Source: Erwinia piriflorinigrans CFBP 5888
GTDB lineage: Bacteria > Pseudomonadota > Gammaproteobacteria > Enterobacterales > Enterobacteriaceae
Length of the DNA stretch: 64,000 nucleotides
Assembly: GCF_001050515.1 (NCBI RefSeq)
Contig: NZ_CAHS01000015.1
Span: 434,001 to 498,000 of the forward strand
Direction: 5' to 3'
The notes under the pieces are model-generated. The model was not told the origin of the DNA. It searched no databases and saw nothing but the letters and a program-made list of their open reading frames with translations. The number at the start of each line of letters is the position of its first letter. Within the stretch, counting starts at the first letter, position 1. Positions 22,057-32,126 of this stretch are shown one piece after another. The translations under genes and the position numbers were made by a program.

Positions 22057-22195
22057 CCCGCCTGCCGGTGTCTTTCCGCTGCGGTCCATCGAGAGGCGTT
22101 GGCCCGCAGAAAAGAAAAAAGTTAAATTCCCTGCCCGTTCAATTGCTTCCAGGAATTGTCTGCTGGGTGGCTTGATTGCTCCGGTTATTCGCTGA

Positions 22196-22215
22196 TACTG
22201 TATATAAATACAGTT
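22196..22215. promoter_or_regulatory. LexA (SOS) box before umuDC
   Basis: CTGT-ATATAAAT-ACAG at 22198-22213 is a perfect CTGT-N8-ACAG LexA operator within a 20-base near-palindrome. It ends 20 bases before the umuD start. Confidence 0.95.
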
Positions 22216-22232
22216 ATTTTGAGATTACCGTT

Positions 22233-22652
22233 ATGCCGTTTATCCGCCCGCTCAACATTGATAGCCCCCTGCTGCTTCCGTTATTTACAGAGCGCGTCCC
22301 TTGCGGTTTCCCCAGCCCTGCTCAGGACTACGTTGAAGACCGCATCGACCTGAATAAACTCGCCATTAAACATCCTAGTGCCACTTATTTTATTAAAGTC
22401 AGCGGTGATTCGATGCGTGGAGCAGGGATCGGCGATGGTGATTTGTTGATCGTCGATCGTTCGCTGAATGCCGTGCATGGCGATATCGTGGTGGCCGCTA
22501 TATCCGGTGAGTTTACCGTCAAAGAGCTACGCACCCATCCGGTTTTACAGCTGATACCACATAACCGCCACTATTCACCCATTTCATTCCAAAATGATGA
22601 AGAATTGGAAATCTTTGGCGTCGTCACTTTTACCCTGAAAGCACATAAGTAA
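22233..22652 (+). CDS. umuD: UmuD, self-cleaving subunit of DNA polymerase V
   Basis: 139 residues from the ATG at 22233, exactly the E. coli length; the upstream open frame crosses the LexA box and is not coding. The autocleavage site C24-G25 (PCGFPSP), nucleophile S60 (SGDSM) and general base K97 (TVKEL) are all at the E. coli positions. After RecA-stimulated cleavage UmuD' joins UmuC. It is followed by umuC after two bases. Confidence 0.98.
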   Translation: MPFIRPLNIDSPLLLPLFTERVPCGFPSPAQDYVEDRIDLNKLAIKHPSATYFIKVSGDSMRGAGIGDGDLLIVDRSLNAVHGDIVVAAISGEFTVKELRTHPVLQLIPHNRHYSPISFQNDEELEIFGVVTFTLKAHK

Positions 22653-22654
22653 TC

Positions 22655-23917
22655 ATGTTTGCCCTGGTCGACGTAAACAGTTTTTATACCTCTTGCGAAA
22701 CCGTTTTCCGCCCGGACCTGCGCGGACAGGCGGTGGTGGTGGTCTCCAATAACGATGGCTGCGTGATTTCACGTTCTGCGGAGGCAAAGTTGCTGGGTAT
22801 AAAAATGGCGGAGCCCTTTTTTAAAATAAAAAACGCCGTATATCCCGCTAAAGTTCACGTATTCAGCTCTAATTATGCGCTTTATGCCGACCTCAGCGAA
22901 CGCGTTATGCAAACGCTGAGCGATATCGCTCCCGCCATTGAGATCTATTCCATCGATGAAGCCTTCGTTAATCTGTCCGGCGTCAGCAACTGCGTTTCTC
23001 TGGCGGATTTTGGTCATCAGATGCGTAATCAAGTGTTAAGGAATACCGGACTGACGGTTGGCGTGGGCATTGCACAAACCAAAACGTTGGCAAAGCTGGC
23101 CAATCACGCAGCGAAAAAATGGCGCGCTACCGGCGGCGTTGTCGATCTGTCTCATATTGACCGCCAGCGCAAACTGCTGGCGCTGGTGGCGGTGGAAGAT
23201 GTCTGGGGAGTGGGACGGCGTATCAGTAAAAAGCTTAATCTGATGGGCATTACGACCGCACTCGATCTGGCAGAAAGCTCCCTGTGGGTGATCAGGAAAC
23301 ATTTCAACGTGGTGCTGGAAAGGACCGTGCGTGAACTGCGTGGTGAACCTTGCCTGGAGATGGAAGAGTTCGCCCCGACCAAGCAGCAGATCGTCTGTAG
23401 CCGCTCATTTGGCAGCCGCTTAACGCAATATCCAGACGTGCATCAGGCGGTTTGCGCCTATGCCGAGCGGGCAGCGGAAAAGCTGCGCGGCGAACGACAG
23501 TTCTGCCGTTTTATCAGCGTGTTCGTGCGCACCAGCCCGCACGCAGACAATGAAATTTACTACGGCAACCAGGCGTCAACAACGCTGATGACACCGTCAA
23601 ACGACACGCGCGACATTATCCGTGCCGCAACAGAATCCCTGGAGCGTATATGGGTAGACGGCCACCGCTATATGAAAGCTGGCGTGATGCTGGCAGATTT
23701 CTACAGTAACGGGGTTTCGCAGCTCAACCTGTTTGATCAGCAGCGCATGTGGGCTAACAGCGCCGCACTAATGCAAACCATCGACGGTTTAAACCACTCG
23801 GGTAAAGGTAAGATCTGGTTTGCCGGTCAGGGAATAGAAAAAGCCTGGAAGATGAAGCGGGAGATGCTTTCGCCCGCTTACACCACGCGCTATGCCGACC
23901 TTCCCGTGGCGAAATGA
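22655..23917 (+). CDS. umuC: UmuC, Y-family catalytic subunit of DNA polymerase V
   Basis: 420 residues. Y-family polymerase with the first metal ligand in MFALVDVNSFYTSCE and the second pair in SIDEAFVNLSG, a little-finger domain after about residue 240, and a C-terminal UmuD'-binding tail. Makes error-prone translesion copies in SOS-induced cells. Transcribed with umuD from the LexA-controlled promoter. No terminator is obvious after it, so read-through into the gene at 24044 is possible. Confidence 0.97.
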   Translation: MFALVDVNSFYTSCETVFRPDLRGQAVVVVSNNDGCVISRSAEAKLLGIKMAEPFFKIKNAVYPAKVHVFSSNYALYADLSERVMQTLSDIAPAIEIYSIDEAFVNLSGVSNCVSLADFGHQMRNQVLRNTGLTVGVGIAQTKTLAKLANHAAKKWRATGGVVDLSHIDRQRKLLALVAVEDVWGVGRRISKKLNLMGITTALDLAESSLWVIRKHFNVVLERTVRELRGEPCLEMEEFAPTKQQIVCSRSFGSRLTQYPDVHQAVCAYAERAAEKLRGERQFCRFISVFVRTSPHADNEIYYGNQASTTLMTPSNDTRDIIRAATESLERIWVDGHRYMKAGVMLADFYSNGVSQLNLFDQQRMWANSAALMQTIDGLNHSGKGKIWFAGQGIEKAWKMKREMLSPAYTTRYADLPVAK

Positions 23918-24043
23918 CGCCACATTGTCACTGCGGCTATATCGTCTAACAGTCTGGTGCGGTCAATAAGAGGTGAGTATCATAATCAAAACTTAACGTT
24001 ATTGCGGATGCGTGAACAGAGACCATCCGACAGGATAAAATTG

Positions 24044-27000
24044 ATGAGTATTGCAGGCATACGATCCAATCGTGGTGATGGGTACCAGACGCTGGTCGCA
24101 TTTGATTGGGCATTGAAAGTATTGTCCGATAAAGATTATCAATGGCTTGAAATTGATTCGATAACCTGCCCCGTAGATGATGTGGTCATTGGCAAAGTTG
24201 GCGATGCCAGGATCGCTTGTCAATGCAAAAAAAATCAAATCCATTTCAGGGCGTGGACGATAGCCGATCTTGCAGACGAACTGGACAAAGCGGCCCATAT
24301 GCTGGCCAGCGATCAAAATGTACAAGTCCGCTTCTATTCCCGCAACAACTTCGGCGCTCTGGCAAAACTGAAAGAACACAGCTCAACCCAGCATGATGAA
24401 AATAGCTACCGCCAAAGTTTAGGTAAGGAATTACAGGCGGTAGATGGGGATTTGTCTGCACAGCTTGCTAAACCTGCCCCCAACCTTTCTACTTTTGCAT
24501 TCTTGTGCCGGACCCATTTTGTCGCTACCGATGACATAGATCGAATGAATGAAGATCTACACCAGCGCTTACGACAATTGGTAAGCAATCCTGAGGCTGC
24601 ATTCAATGCACTATGGGTAAAACTTGATAGATTAGGCGGGCGCATGGATAGCGATAATGCCTCTGTCGCTACGCAGTATCGCCTGACCAAAGGCGACCTT
24701 CGGACGATTATTCAGCAGGCTGGCGCAATGCTGGCTCCGCCGATGGACCTTGCTGAGATCCGTCGCTCTTTTGCCAGCACCTCTGCCATCGGCAGATCGT
24801 GGCGGCGCGACATTGCGGGACAACAAATTTCCACCTCCATTGTCGATGAACTGCTTGCAGCCATTGATGCCCAAAAAAGATCTATCCTGCTCACCGGGCT
24901 TCCTGGCTCGGGAAAAACCTGTGCGATGCTTACGTTGCAGGAAGCATTGGAAGAACGGACAAAAACGCGTTCGGATATCGTTCCTCTGTTTATCCAGTCG
25001 CGCGAATTCGCCGACCTGGCGACATCTGATGAGCGCCAGGCCCAGGGCCTGGCTGAGCAATGGGTGGAAAACACCGCCCGACTGGCTGAAGATGCCAGGG
25101 TGATCGTCGTCATTGATTCCCTGGATGTGCTGTCCATCGCCAGGGATCATCGGGTATTGCAGTATTTTCTGGCCCAGACCGATCGCCTGTTACTCATTCC
25201 CAACGTTACGGTTGTGACTGCCTGCCGTGACTTTGACAGACATTACGACCGACGTATTGCCGAAAGGAGATGGGATTGTGAAGTAACCTGCCAACCGCTG
25301 AACTGGAATAGCGAAATAGCGCCATTGCTTGATACGCTGGGGATTGCGACTGCGGCTATTGATGCCATCACCCGTGAGCTGATCAGAAACCCACGCGAGC
25401 TTGCACTGTTTGTCGAGCTGGCTCAGCGAGACGGCAGCTTCAACGTGGTGACCAGTCAGGCATTAGCGCAACGCTATATTGACACTATCGTGCGTGCCAA
25501 CAATGAATTAGGCAATACGGCAATAGTGGCGTTAGAAACGATCGCGGCGGAAATGCTGCAATCGCGTAGCCTGGTGATACCCTATCAGCGTTTCACTGCC
25601 TCTGAGGATATTCAGCGCAAGCTGTGCAGTCTTAACGTGTTGCAGGAAACCCAGGATGGAAAGCTGACATTCGGACATCAAACGCTGCTGGATGTGCTTG
25701 TCATCAGCGGAGCCATGCGCAATGGCGTCACGTTAAATACGTTTATACACAGCTTGCCGCCCGTTCCTTTTGTACGCCCCAGCATCCGCAGCTTTGTCGC
25801 ACAGCTGGCGCCAGGCGATCGCCGCGAATTCAGAAAACAGCTTAGAACGGTCTTAACGGGTAGTTCGCCCTTCCATATCAAACGTCTGGTGGCAGAATCC
25901 TTTGCCGGACAGCGACCCGAAGATGAAGACTGGTCATTGATACGTGATTTACGTGAAAATCATCGCGCTGTTTTTCAGACGATCTATACCTCGGCTGGTG
26001 AGATTGAGTGGCATCGCTTCTGGCTCAAATATCTGGTTCCCCATTTAAAAATGATGCGCGATGCGGAAGGAATGGCGGCGCATGCGCATCGTATTACGCA
26101 ATGGTGTAATGAAGACAGCACAGGCGTCATTGCATTCTGGATGGAAGCGCTGTCATTGGAATGGCTTGATAGCAGTGGCATTGCCCGCCTGCTGGGATCG
26201 CAGCTTTCTGCCATTAAATCACAAAATCTGGCACGGGTTGCGCCATTAGTGGAGCGGCTGATAAATGTACCAAACTTTGAGAGCAGATTTCTTGGGCGCG
26301 TTATCGCTCATTGTGTGACGACAGGTGTGGTGGACGATGGCTTGCTCTGGCGTTATATCACTGATGACCTCAGAGACAAAAATATGCAGCAAATCAGCTT
26401 CGGTAACAGGCTGCGTTGCCTGCCTCATGAGTTCGGCAGCCAAAATAAACAATTTCTCCGTCAACGTATGATGCAATCCAGCGCTTTGCTGGATTTAGCC
26501 CTGGAGTCAATTGAACATTGGAGCAATGCTCGCGCCCCTCGCTATGGCATCCCCCGCGCAGACTACCGGGAGGGTTTCTTAAAAAGCACCTCTTACGCAG
26601 ATACACATAGCCAGAAAATCATAAGCCACAAGAACAGTATGAACATTTTGCTTGAGGCCGTTGAAGCTGCCATTCTCCAGCATGCAAAAACACACTCAGA
26701 CTGGTGGCAAAAAAACCGCGAACGTCTTGGCTTCCATCCCGAAGGTGCGTTGCGCTACTTCGCCATACGGGCTTGCACCGCATCGCCTGAAGCCAATATT
26801 GAGCTGACCGGCCGCATGTTGCGCGATAACACCCTGCTGGCATCTCAACTTTCCTACGAATCCGGTGAATTGATAGCGTCAGCCTTCAGGTTCCTCGCAA
26901 CGCCAGCACAAGATGCTGTCATGGCGACTATTTTGAGTATGCGAACCGCCACCTCCGGTTTCTGGTTAATGAAAGCGCAAGCAGAGCTGATCATAGCGAT

Positions 27001-28606
27001 TCCTTGCCACCTGCGTTCAGCTGAAGTGCAGGCGGTTGTCGATGCCTGCGAGAAAAAAGCGGGGATAGTCGTCCGTCAACCGAGGATCCATGAACAAAGC
27101 GGCGTCGTTAGCGCACCCTTTTCATTTGAGGTATTTCTTGATATCAGCGATAGCTGGGTGTTGAGATTACTCGCACACTACGCGGGTCATTCGCATATGG
27201 ATGGCGAGGACTTTCTGATTGGCGGAGAACGCGAAGTTGGCAGGCAGTTACAGGAAGCCGCATCCCGGCATCCAGCCCGATTCCTGAATTTTCTATTCGT
27301 TCACTGGACGGAAATCCCCAACGGCTTTCGTGATGACATTATAAATGGCGCGGCCAGCTATCTTGCCTATCGCTACGGCAACCTACGTTCTCACAAAGAC
27401 TGGCAGGCGGTCGAAGAGCCTGATGCCTTACTACTGGCAAACCAGATCCTCACTGAACTTGAAAGACACCCGACCGAATGGCGGCACCGGCGTTCGACGG
27501 CAAAAGCGCTTGAAGCCTGCGCGAATGTGATACAGAGTTCGCAAGAGGCAGAGCGACTCATTTTCATCGCCACAGACTTTGCCAGCCTGCATGAAGCCGA
27601 TCCCATCGAGGGCGATGCCATAGATTTAATTGATATAGGTATCAATATGGCGAAGGGGAACATTGCCGATGCCTTGATGATCCTGGCTGATAATTTCCTG
27701 GAACAAGGCAGCGAATTTCCTGAATTACTGCTTCCCACGCTGCGCCGCTTTGCCAGCGACGAACACCCCGCAGTCCGCGCCATGATCTTACGTCGCTTAC
27801 CCTATTTGCAAAGCATATCTTTCAATCTGGGCTGGGAGCTGTTCCATCTCGCCATGCGGGATGCATGCGGACTTTGGCAAATCGCCGAGCGATGCCTGTA
27901 CAATTCCTACCGTAATCATTTTGAGATAGTGGGACCGTTGCTGACACGCCTACGCAATGAGGGAGGTGGTAAAGACCTGAAGACCTGGGGGCACATTTCA
28001 GCTTTAGCGGCCATGACCCCACACCTCAAATTTACTGAATTGTTAGATCATTTGCATACTTTGGATAATGCGGAAGCTTGGTGTGGCGCGGCTAACGTGT
28101 GGACAAATGCTAAAAATATTCGACAGCATCAGGAACAGTGCCTTGCCGGGATTAATTCGGGTTTACGTTCAGGTGGCACACATGCCTTAGAAGTTGCCAG
28201 GCAGACAGCTCTTATTTTTGACGATAACACCGATGTAATTTTTGTGCCTGTAGAACTTATCAGTCGCTGTTTTTCAGTATTTGAAAGCCATAGCAGTTTT
28301 GGAAGTGAACAACATCACCTCTATGGGTTTCATCAATGGCTTAACGCGATGTCGCAACAAGATCCAGAGCAAGCCCTGGCCGCAGCTGAAATTTATCTGG
28401 CCTGTGTCAGTCATGGCAAATCATATATACATAATGATGATAATAGTCTCACCCAGTTAATGACCCGCCTTTTTGCACAAGCAGATGAGCGAGAGGAGTC
28501 TGATGAGGGTGTGATGTTACAACGCGTGGTGGGCGTACAGGACGGGCTACTGTCACTGGGCGTTGATGGCGTCGAAGAGTGGTTAAAAGCCGCCGAGCGA
28601 CCGTGA
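24044..28606 (+). CDS. Large STAND NTPase with N-terminal nuclease-like domain, candidate Avs-like anti-phage protein
   Basis: 1520 residues from the ATG at 24044, preferred because AGGA stands eight bases upstream; the frame is open from a GTG at 23957. Residues 1-75 look like a PD-(D/E)xK nuclease of the DUF4297/Cap4 type: RGDGYQ at 10-15, E36, D45/D46, then Q60-C61-K62. An NTPase follows, with Walker A GLPGSGKT at 285-292, Walker B VIVVIDSLD at 353-361 and a sensor-like VTACRD at 391-396, giving a NACHT/STAND arrangement. From about 560 to the end the protein is long, leucine-rich and helical, probably repeats that sense a ligand. This effector-NTPase-sensor plan is that of Avs and related phage-sensing proteins. 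It has no partner gene, follows umuC by 126 bases on the same strand, and is visibly less GC-rich than the flanking core genes. The defence role is inference. Confidence 0.75.
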   Translation: MSIAGIRSNRGDGYQTLVAFDWALKVLSDKDYQWLEIDSITCPVDDVVIGKVGDARIACQCKKNQIHFRAWTIADLADELDKAAHMLASDQNVQVRFYSRNNFGALAKLKEHSSTQHDENSYRQSLGKELQAVDGDLSAQLAKPAPNLSTFAFLCRTHFVATDDIDRMNEDLHQRLRQLVSNPEAAFNALWVKLDRLGGRMDSDNASVATQYRLTKGDLRTIIQQAGAMLAPPMDLAEIRRSFASTSAIGRSWRRDIAGQQISTSIVDELLAAIDAQKRSILLTGLPGSGKTCAMLTLQEALEERTKTRSDIVPLFIQSREFADLATSDERQAQGLAEQWVENTARLAEDARVIVVIDSLDVLSIARDHRVLQYFLAQTDRLLLIPNVTVVTACRDFDRHYDRRIAERRWDCEVTCQPLNWNSEIAPLLDTLGIATAAIDAITRELIRNPRELALFVELAQRDGSFNVVTSQALAQRYIDTIVRANNELGNTAIVALETIAAEMLQSRSLVIPYQRFTASEDIQRKLCSLNVLQETQDGKLTFGHQTLLDVLVISGAMRNGVTLNTFIHSLPPVPFVRPSIRSFVAQLAPGDRREFRKQLRTVLTGSSPFHIKRLVAESFAGQRPEDEDWSLIRDLRENHRAVFQTIYTSAGEIEWHRFWLKYLVPHLKMMRDAEGMAAHAHRITQWCNEDSTGVIAFWMEALSLEWLDSSGIARLLGSQLSAIKSQNLARVAPLVERLINVPNFESRFLGRVIAHCVTTGVVDDGLLWRYITDDLRDKNMQQISFGNRLRCLPHEFGSQNKQFLRQRMMQSSALLDLALESIEHWSNARAPRYGIPRADYREGFLKSTSYADTHSQKIISHKNSMNILLEAVEAAILQHAKTHSDWWQKNRERLGFHPEGALRYFAIRACTASPEANIELTGRMLRDNTLLASQLSYESGELIASAFRFLATPAQDAVMATILSMRTATSGFWLMKAQAELIIAIPCHLRSAEVQAVVDACEKKAGIVVRQPRIHEQSGVVSAPFSFEVFLDISDSWVLRLLAHYAGHSHMDGEDFLIGGEREVGRQLQEAASRHPARFLNFLFVHWTEIPNGFRDDIINGAASYLAYRYGNLRSHKDWQAVEEPDALLLANQILTELERHPTEWRHRRSTAKALEACANVIQSSQEAERLIFIATDFASLHEADPIEGDAIDLIDIGINMAKGNIADALMILADNFLEQGSEFPELLLPTLRRFASDEHPAVRAMILRRLPYLQSISFNLGWELFHLAMRDACGLWQIAERCLYNSYRNHFEIVGPLLTRLRNEGGGKDLKTWGHISALAAMTPHLKFTELLDHLHTLDNAEAWCGAANVWTNAKNIRQHQEQCLAGINSGLRSGGTHALEVARQTALIFDDNTDVIFVPVELISRCFSVFESHSSFGSEQHHLYGFHQWLNAMSQQDPEQALAAAEIYLACVSHGKSYIHNDDNSLTQLMTRLFAQADEREESDEGVMLQRVVGVQDGLLSLGVDGVEEWLKAAERP

Positions 28607-28904
28607 TTAATCTGCCTCCGTTTGTGCGAAAATCTGACAACTTCCAGAATAAGCAACTCACCTGAATCCAGTTATTGCTAAATATGACGGGACAGGCCTG
28701 GGCCTGATGGATTACAGGTAGGCGGACAGATGATTTTCAACACCCACCACAGCGACTGACAGCGGCACTTAAGGGTTACGCTGTAGCGCTGCCCCGGATG
28801 TGGTGCAGCCCTGGATTGATAAAGGGCAGCGGCTGCAACGACAATATCGCCATGCCGCTGACGGAGGTCAGCCCCCACCAGCGGTCATGCGCGATTAACC
28901 GCGT
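28607..28904. other. Spacer between the STAND gene and hemB
   Basis: About 300 bases between convergent genes. It contains a short minus-strand open frame (28678-28878) of no recognisable family and no clear terminator. It could mark the right-hand edge of the inserted accessory gene. Confidence 0.4.
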
Positions 28905-29882
28905 TTACAACAGCTTTCTCTCGGCAAGATCGAGCGCAAAGTAGCTGAAAATAATATCGGCACCGGCACGTTTGATCGCGCCCAGGCTTTCCAGCACCAC
29001 TTCAGTTTCGCTGATGGCCCCGGCCTGTGCGCCGAATTTAATCATCGCGTACTCACCGCTCACCTGATAAGCCGCCAGCGGCAGCTGGGTCCGATCGCGG
29101 ACTTCGCGCAGAATATCCAGATAGGCACCCGCCGGTTTAACCATCAGTGCATCTGCCCCTTCCGCTTCATCGATCAGCGATTCACGGATCGCTTCGCGGC
29201 GGTTCATCGGGTTCATCTGGTAGGTTTTGCGGTCACCTTTCAGCGAAGTGCCTGCCGCCTCACGGAACGGGCCGTAGAAGGAAGAGGCAAACTTGGTGGA
29301 ATAGGACATAATGGCGTTATCGGTAAAGCCCGCCGCATCCAGCGCATGGCGGATCGCAGCGACCTGTCCATCCATTGCCGCCGAGGGCGCGATAAAATCA
29401 GCCCCTGCGGCGGCGGCCACTACCGCCTGCCTGCCGAGATTTTTCAGCGTGGCATCGTTATCTACGCCGTGATCATGCAGCACGCCGCAGTGACCGTGGC
29501 TGGTGTACTCGCAAAAACAGGTATCGGACATCACAATCATTTCCGGCACCGTCTGTTTGCAGATACGTGACATCCGCGCCACCAGTCCGTTTTCATTCCA
29601 GGTATCGCTGCCATCAGCATCGGTATGATGGGAAATACCGAAGGTCATCACCGAACGTACGCCCGCTTTGGCAATGCGCTCAATCTCATACGCCAGACGC
29701 TTTTCCGGAATGCGCATCACGCCCGGCATGGCGGCAATCGGCTTATAGTCGTCAAGGCCCTCCTCGACAAAGATCGGCAGCGCCAGATCGTTCAGACTGA
29801 GGCTGTTTTCCTGAAAAAGAGAACGAAGGGAAGCGGACTGACGCAGACGTCGTGGACGCTGAATGGGAGAGTAACTGGACAA
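28905..29882 (-). CDS. hemB: Delta-aminolevulinic acid dehydratase (porphobilinogen synthase) HemB
   Basis: 325 residues. Condenses two 5-aminolevulinate molecules to porphobilinogen in haem synthesis. Schiff-base lysines are K197 ([15 protein letters not shown]) and K249 ([11 protein letters not shown]). The zinc cysteines C122, C124 and C132 ([13 protein letters not shown]) are present, so it is a zinc-type enzyme. The best start is TTG at 29882, with GAGG six bases upstream; there is no ATG near the expected N-terminus. Confidence 0.97.
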   Translation of the reverse strand: MSSYSPIQRPRRLRQSASLRSLFQENSLSLNDLALPIFVEEGLDDYKPIAAMPGVMRIPEKRLAYEIERIAKAGVRSVMTFGISHHTDADGSDTWNENGLVARMSRICKQTVPEMIVMSDTCFCEYTSHGHCGVLHDHGVDNDATLKNLGRQAVVAAAAGADFIAPSAAMDGQVAAIRHALDAAGFTDNAIMSYSTKFASSFYGPFREAAGTSLKGDRKTYQMNPMNRREAIRESLIDEAEGADALMVKPAGAYLDILREVRDRTQLPLAAYQVSGEYAMIKFGAQAGAISETEVVLESLGAIKRAGADIIFSYFALDLAERKLL

Positions 29883-30121
29883 AACAACCTCGTATTTAGC
29901 GGGTCATCCACCGGATACTGGCCCGGAGAGGATGAAAATAAATAGTGTGCTAACAGTATACCCCAGGGCGCACAATGACAATCTTTCAGCAATAACCGCC
30001 GTGCCTGGCGGCACAGAATGTGTAATCCGAAAGACCTTAAAAACGCGGTTTCCCTTGAAAACAGGCAACAAATGGCGCTTTATTAACCTTGCCTATTTTC
30101 TGTTAATTAATGGAAACCATC

Positions 30122-30688
30122 ATGTCTGAGAAAAGAAACCTGCATTTTGTCACCCTGCTGGGCAGCCTGCGCCAGGCCTCATTTAATGCCGTGATAGCCA
30201 ACAATCTGCCCGCACTGGCTCCAGCCGGGATTGAAATCAGCGCTCTGGGTTCAATTGCTGATTTCCCCCACTACAACGCCGATATTGAAGCTAAAGGTCT
30301 TCCGGCTGCGGTGCTGGCAATGGGAAATGCCATTGCCGCCGCCGACGCGGTGATTATTGTGACGCCGGAGTATAACTACTCGCTGCCGGGCGCACTGAAA
30401 AATGCCATCGACTGGCTGTCTCGCCTGCCGGGAAATCCTTTCGCCAATAAGCCGATCGCCATTCAAACCGCCTCCCCAGGTGCTATCGGCGGCGCCCGCG
30501 CCCAATATCATCTGCGTCAGAGCATGGTGTTTCTCAATGCCCGCATACTGAACAAGCCGGAAATTTTCATCGGTCAGGCCGGCAGCCGTATTGACGTGGT
30601 GAATGGGGTCATTAGCGATGAAAGCACCCGTCATCATCTGACTGCCCAGCTGGAGGCGCTGGCGCTAGCTGTAAGCCAAAGAGCTTAA
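30122..30688 (+). CDS. chrR: NAD(P)H-dependent FMN reductase, ChrR/YieF-like
   Basis: 188 residues from the ATG at 30122 (MSEKRNLHFVTLLGSLRQASFN). A flavodoxin-fold reductase with the FMN phosphate loop LLGSLRQASFN and the PEYNYSLPGALKNAIDWLSR block that is nearly invariant in the ChrR/YieF group. These enzymes reduce quinones and, incidentally, chromate, protecting against oxidative stress. The length equals the E. coli protein. Divergent from hemB. Confidence 0.9.
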   Translation: MSEKRNLHFVTLLGSLRQASFNAVIANNLPALAPAGIEISALGSIADFPHYNADIEAKGLPAAVLAMGNAIAAADAVIIVTPEYNYSLPGALKNAIDWLSRLPGNPFANKPIAIQTASPGAIGGARAQYHLRQSMVFLNARILNKPEIFIGQAGSRIDVVNGVISDESTRHHLTAQLEALALAVSQRA

Positions 30689-30783
30689 ACCCTGATTGCG
30701 CGAAAAAAACGGCAGACGGCGGCAACATTTCCCGATATTCCGTCCATACTGAGCAGATAAAAAAAATCGACTCAGGAGTAATG

Positions 30784-32118
30784 ATGGAATTTATCGGCTG
30801 GACAGCCGCGACCGGTGGCTTACTGTTACTTATTTCACTGGCCTCCGGCTGGATTAGTCGCGGCCCGGTGACGGGCTTTGCCCTCTATCTGTTTGCCGGG
30901 ATTGTTTGCGGGCCGTGGCTGCTGGACCTGTTAAGCATTGATATTGCGGCCCATGCAGAGCTTGCTAAAAACCTGACCGAAATCGCTATGGCCGCATCGC
31001 TGTTTATTACCGGGCTGAAGTTAAGGCTGCCGCTGAACGACCCGGGCTGGCGCATGGGGCTGCGGCTGGCGTTTCCCGCTATGTTACTGACGGTGGCGGG
31101 CGTGACGCTGGCCGCACATCTGCTGGCCGGGTTTTCCTGGCCGCTGGCGCTGGCGTTTGGTGCTATTGTCGCGCCAACCGACCCGGTACTCGCCAGCCTG
31201 ATCTCGGTCAATGATGCCAGCGACAGCGATAACCTGCGCGTCTCGCTGTCCAGTGAAGCCGGGCTGAACGACGGCACCGCCCTGCCGCTGCTGATGCTGG
31301 CAATGGCGCTGCTGACCGGTGATGGCGAAATGTCCTGGGCATTTGTCGGTCACTGGGCGCTGGTTGATGTGCTGTGGGCGGTGATCGGCGGTAGCGCAAT
31401 CGGTTTTGTCCTCGGTCGCCTGATTGGGCAGTACGCCACGCACCTGCGTCATACCCAGCAGGACGTTGCGCCCAACGACTTTCTGGCGCTGGCACTGATC
31501 GCCCTCAGCTATGCGGCGGCCCAGGCACTGGATGCTTCCGGTTTCCTCGCGGCGTTTGCGGCCGGTGTTGGCCTGCGACGTGCTGAAATTGGCGTGGTAC
31601 GGCGCTTCCCTTACCAGGATTATCAGGAAGGTAACCCGCATCCACCGGCCGAGGAACTGATCAACCCCAACGCCCGCCATGCGTTTGAAGGCACTAATCC
31701 TGCCAGCTCCGCCGGGCTGGTAGTGAGTGATGCGCTCTCATTCGGTGATACCATTGAACGCCTGTTCGCCGCCGCCATTATTATCGTGTTGGGTATCACC
31801 CTGGCACATCACTGGAACCCGAGCGGGCTGCTGCTGGCGGCGCTGCTGTTTATGGTCATCCGTCCGCTGTCGGTTTGGCTTGCCACGGCAGGCATGAAAA
31901 CGCCGGGCTTGCAGCGTGCCACCATCGGCTGGTTGGGCATTCGCGGCATCGGCAGTATTAACTATATTGCCTGGGCCTACACCCACGGCCTGACGGGCGT
32001 TGACGCAAACCGCATGGCCGATATGGCTTTCACTCTTATCGTCGCCAGCGTAGTGGTACACGGCATCTCGGTGACGCCACTGCTTAACTGGCGTCAGGCG
32101 CGCCGAAATCGCCGATAA
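30784..32118 (+). CDS. CPA1-type cation/proton antiporter
   Basis: 444 residues from the second of two adjacent ATGs; AGGAG lies five bases before it. About twelve membrane segments and the family signature GAIVAPTDPVLAS near residue 135, followed by SEAGLNDGTALP. This is the sodium(or potassium)/proton exchanger core of the NhaP/CPA1 group; the exact ion cannot be read. It converges with the flippase gene, separated by eight bases. Confidence 0.88.
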   Translation: MEFIGWTAATGGLLLLISLASGWISRGPVTGFALYLFAGIVCGPWLLDLLSIDIAAHAELAKNLTEIAMAASLFITGLKLRLPLNDPGWRMGLRLAFPAMLLTVAGVTLAAHLLAGFSWPLALAFGAIVAPTDPVLASLISVNDASDSDNLRVSLSSEAGLNDGTALPLLMLAMALLTGDGEMSWAFVGHWALVDVLWAVIGGSAIGFVLGRLIGQYATHLRHTQQDVAPNDFLALALIALSYAAAQALDASGFLAAFAAGVGLRRAEIGVVRRFPYQDYQEGNPHPPAEELINPNARHAFEGTNPASSAGLVVSDALSFGDTIERLFAAAIIIVLGITLAHHWNPSGLLLAALLFMVIRPLSVWLATAGMKTPGLQRATIGWLGIRGIGSINYIAWAYTHGLTGVDANRMADMAFTLIVASVVVHGISVTPLLNWRQARRNRR

Positions 32119-32126
32119 TCCTCCCC

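Noticed and set aside
23918-24043. LexA box directly before the STAND gene
   Set aside because: I looked for CTGT-N8-ACAG in the gap and found none; any SOS link would depend on read-through from umuDC.
28678-28878. 66-codon minus-strand frame after the STAND gene
   Set aside because: No resemblance to a protein family and no convincing ribosome-binding site; considered as a partner of the STAND gene and dropped.
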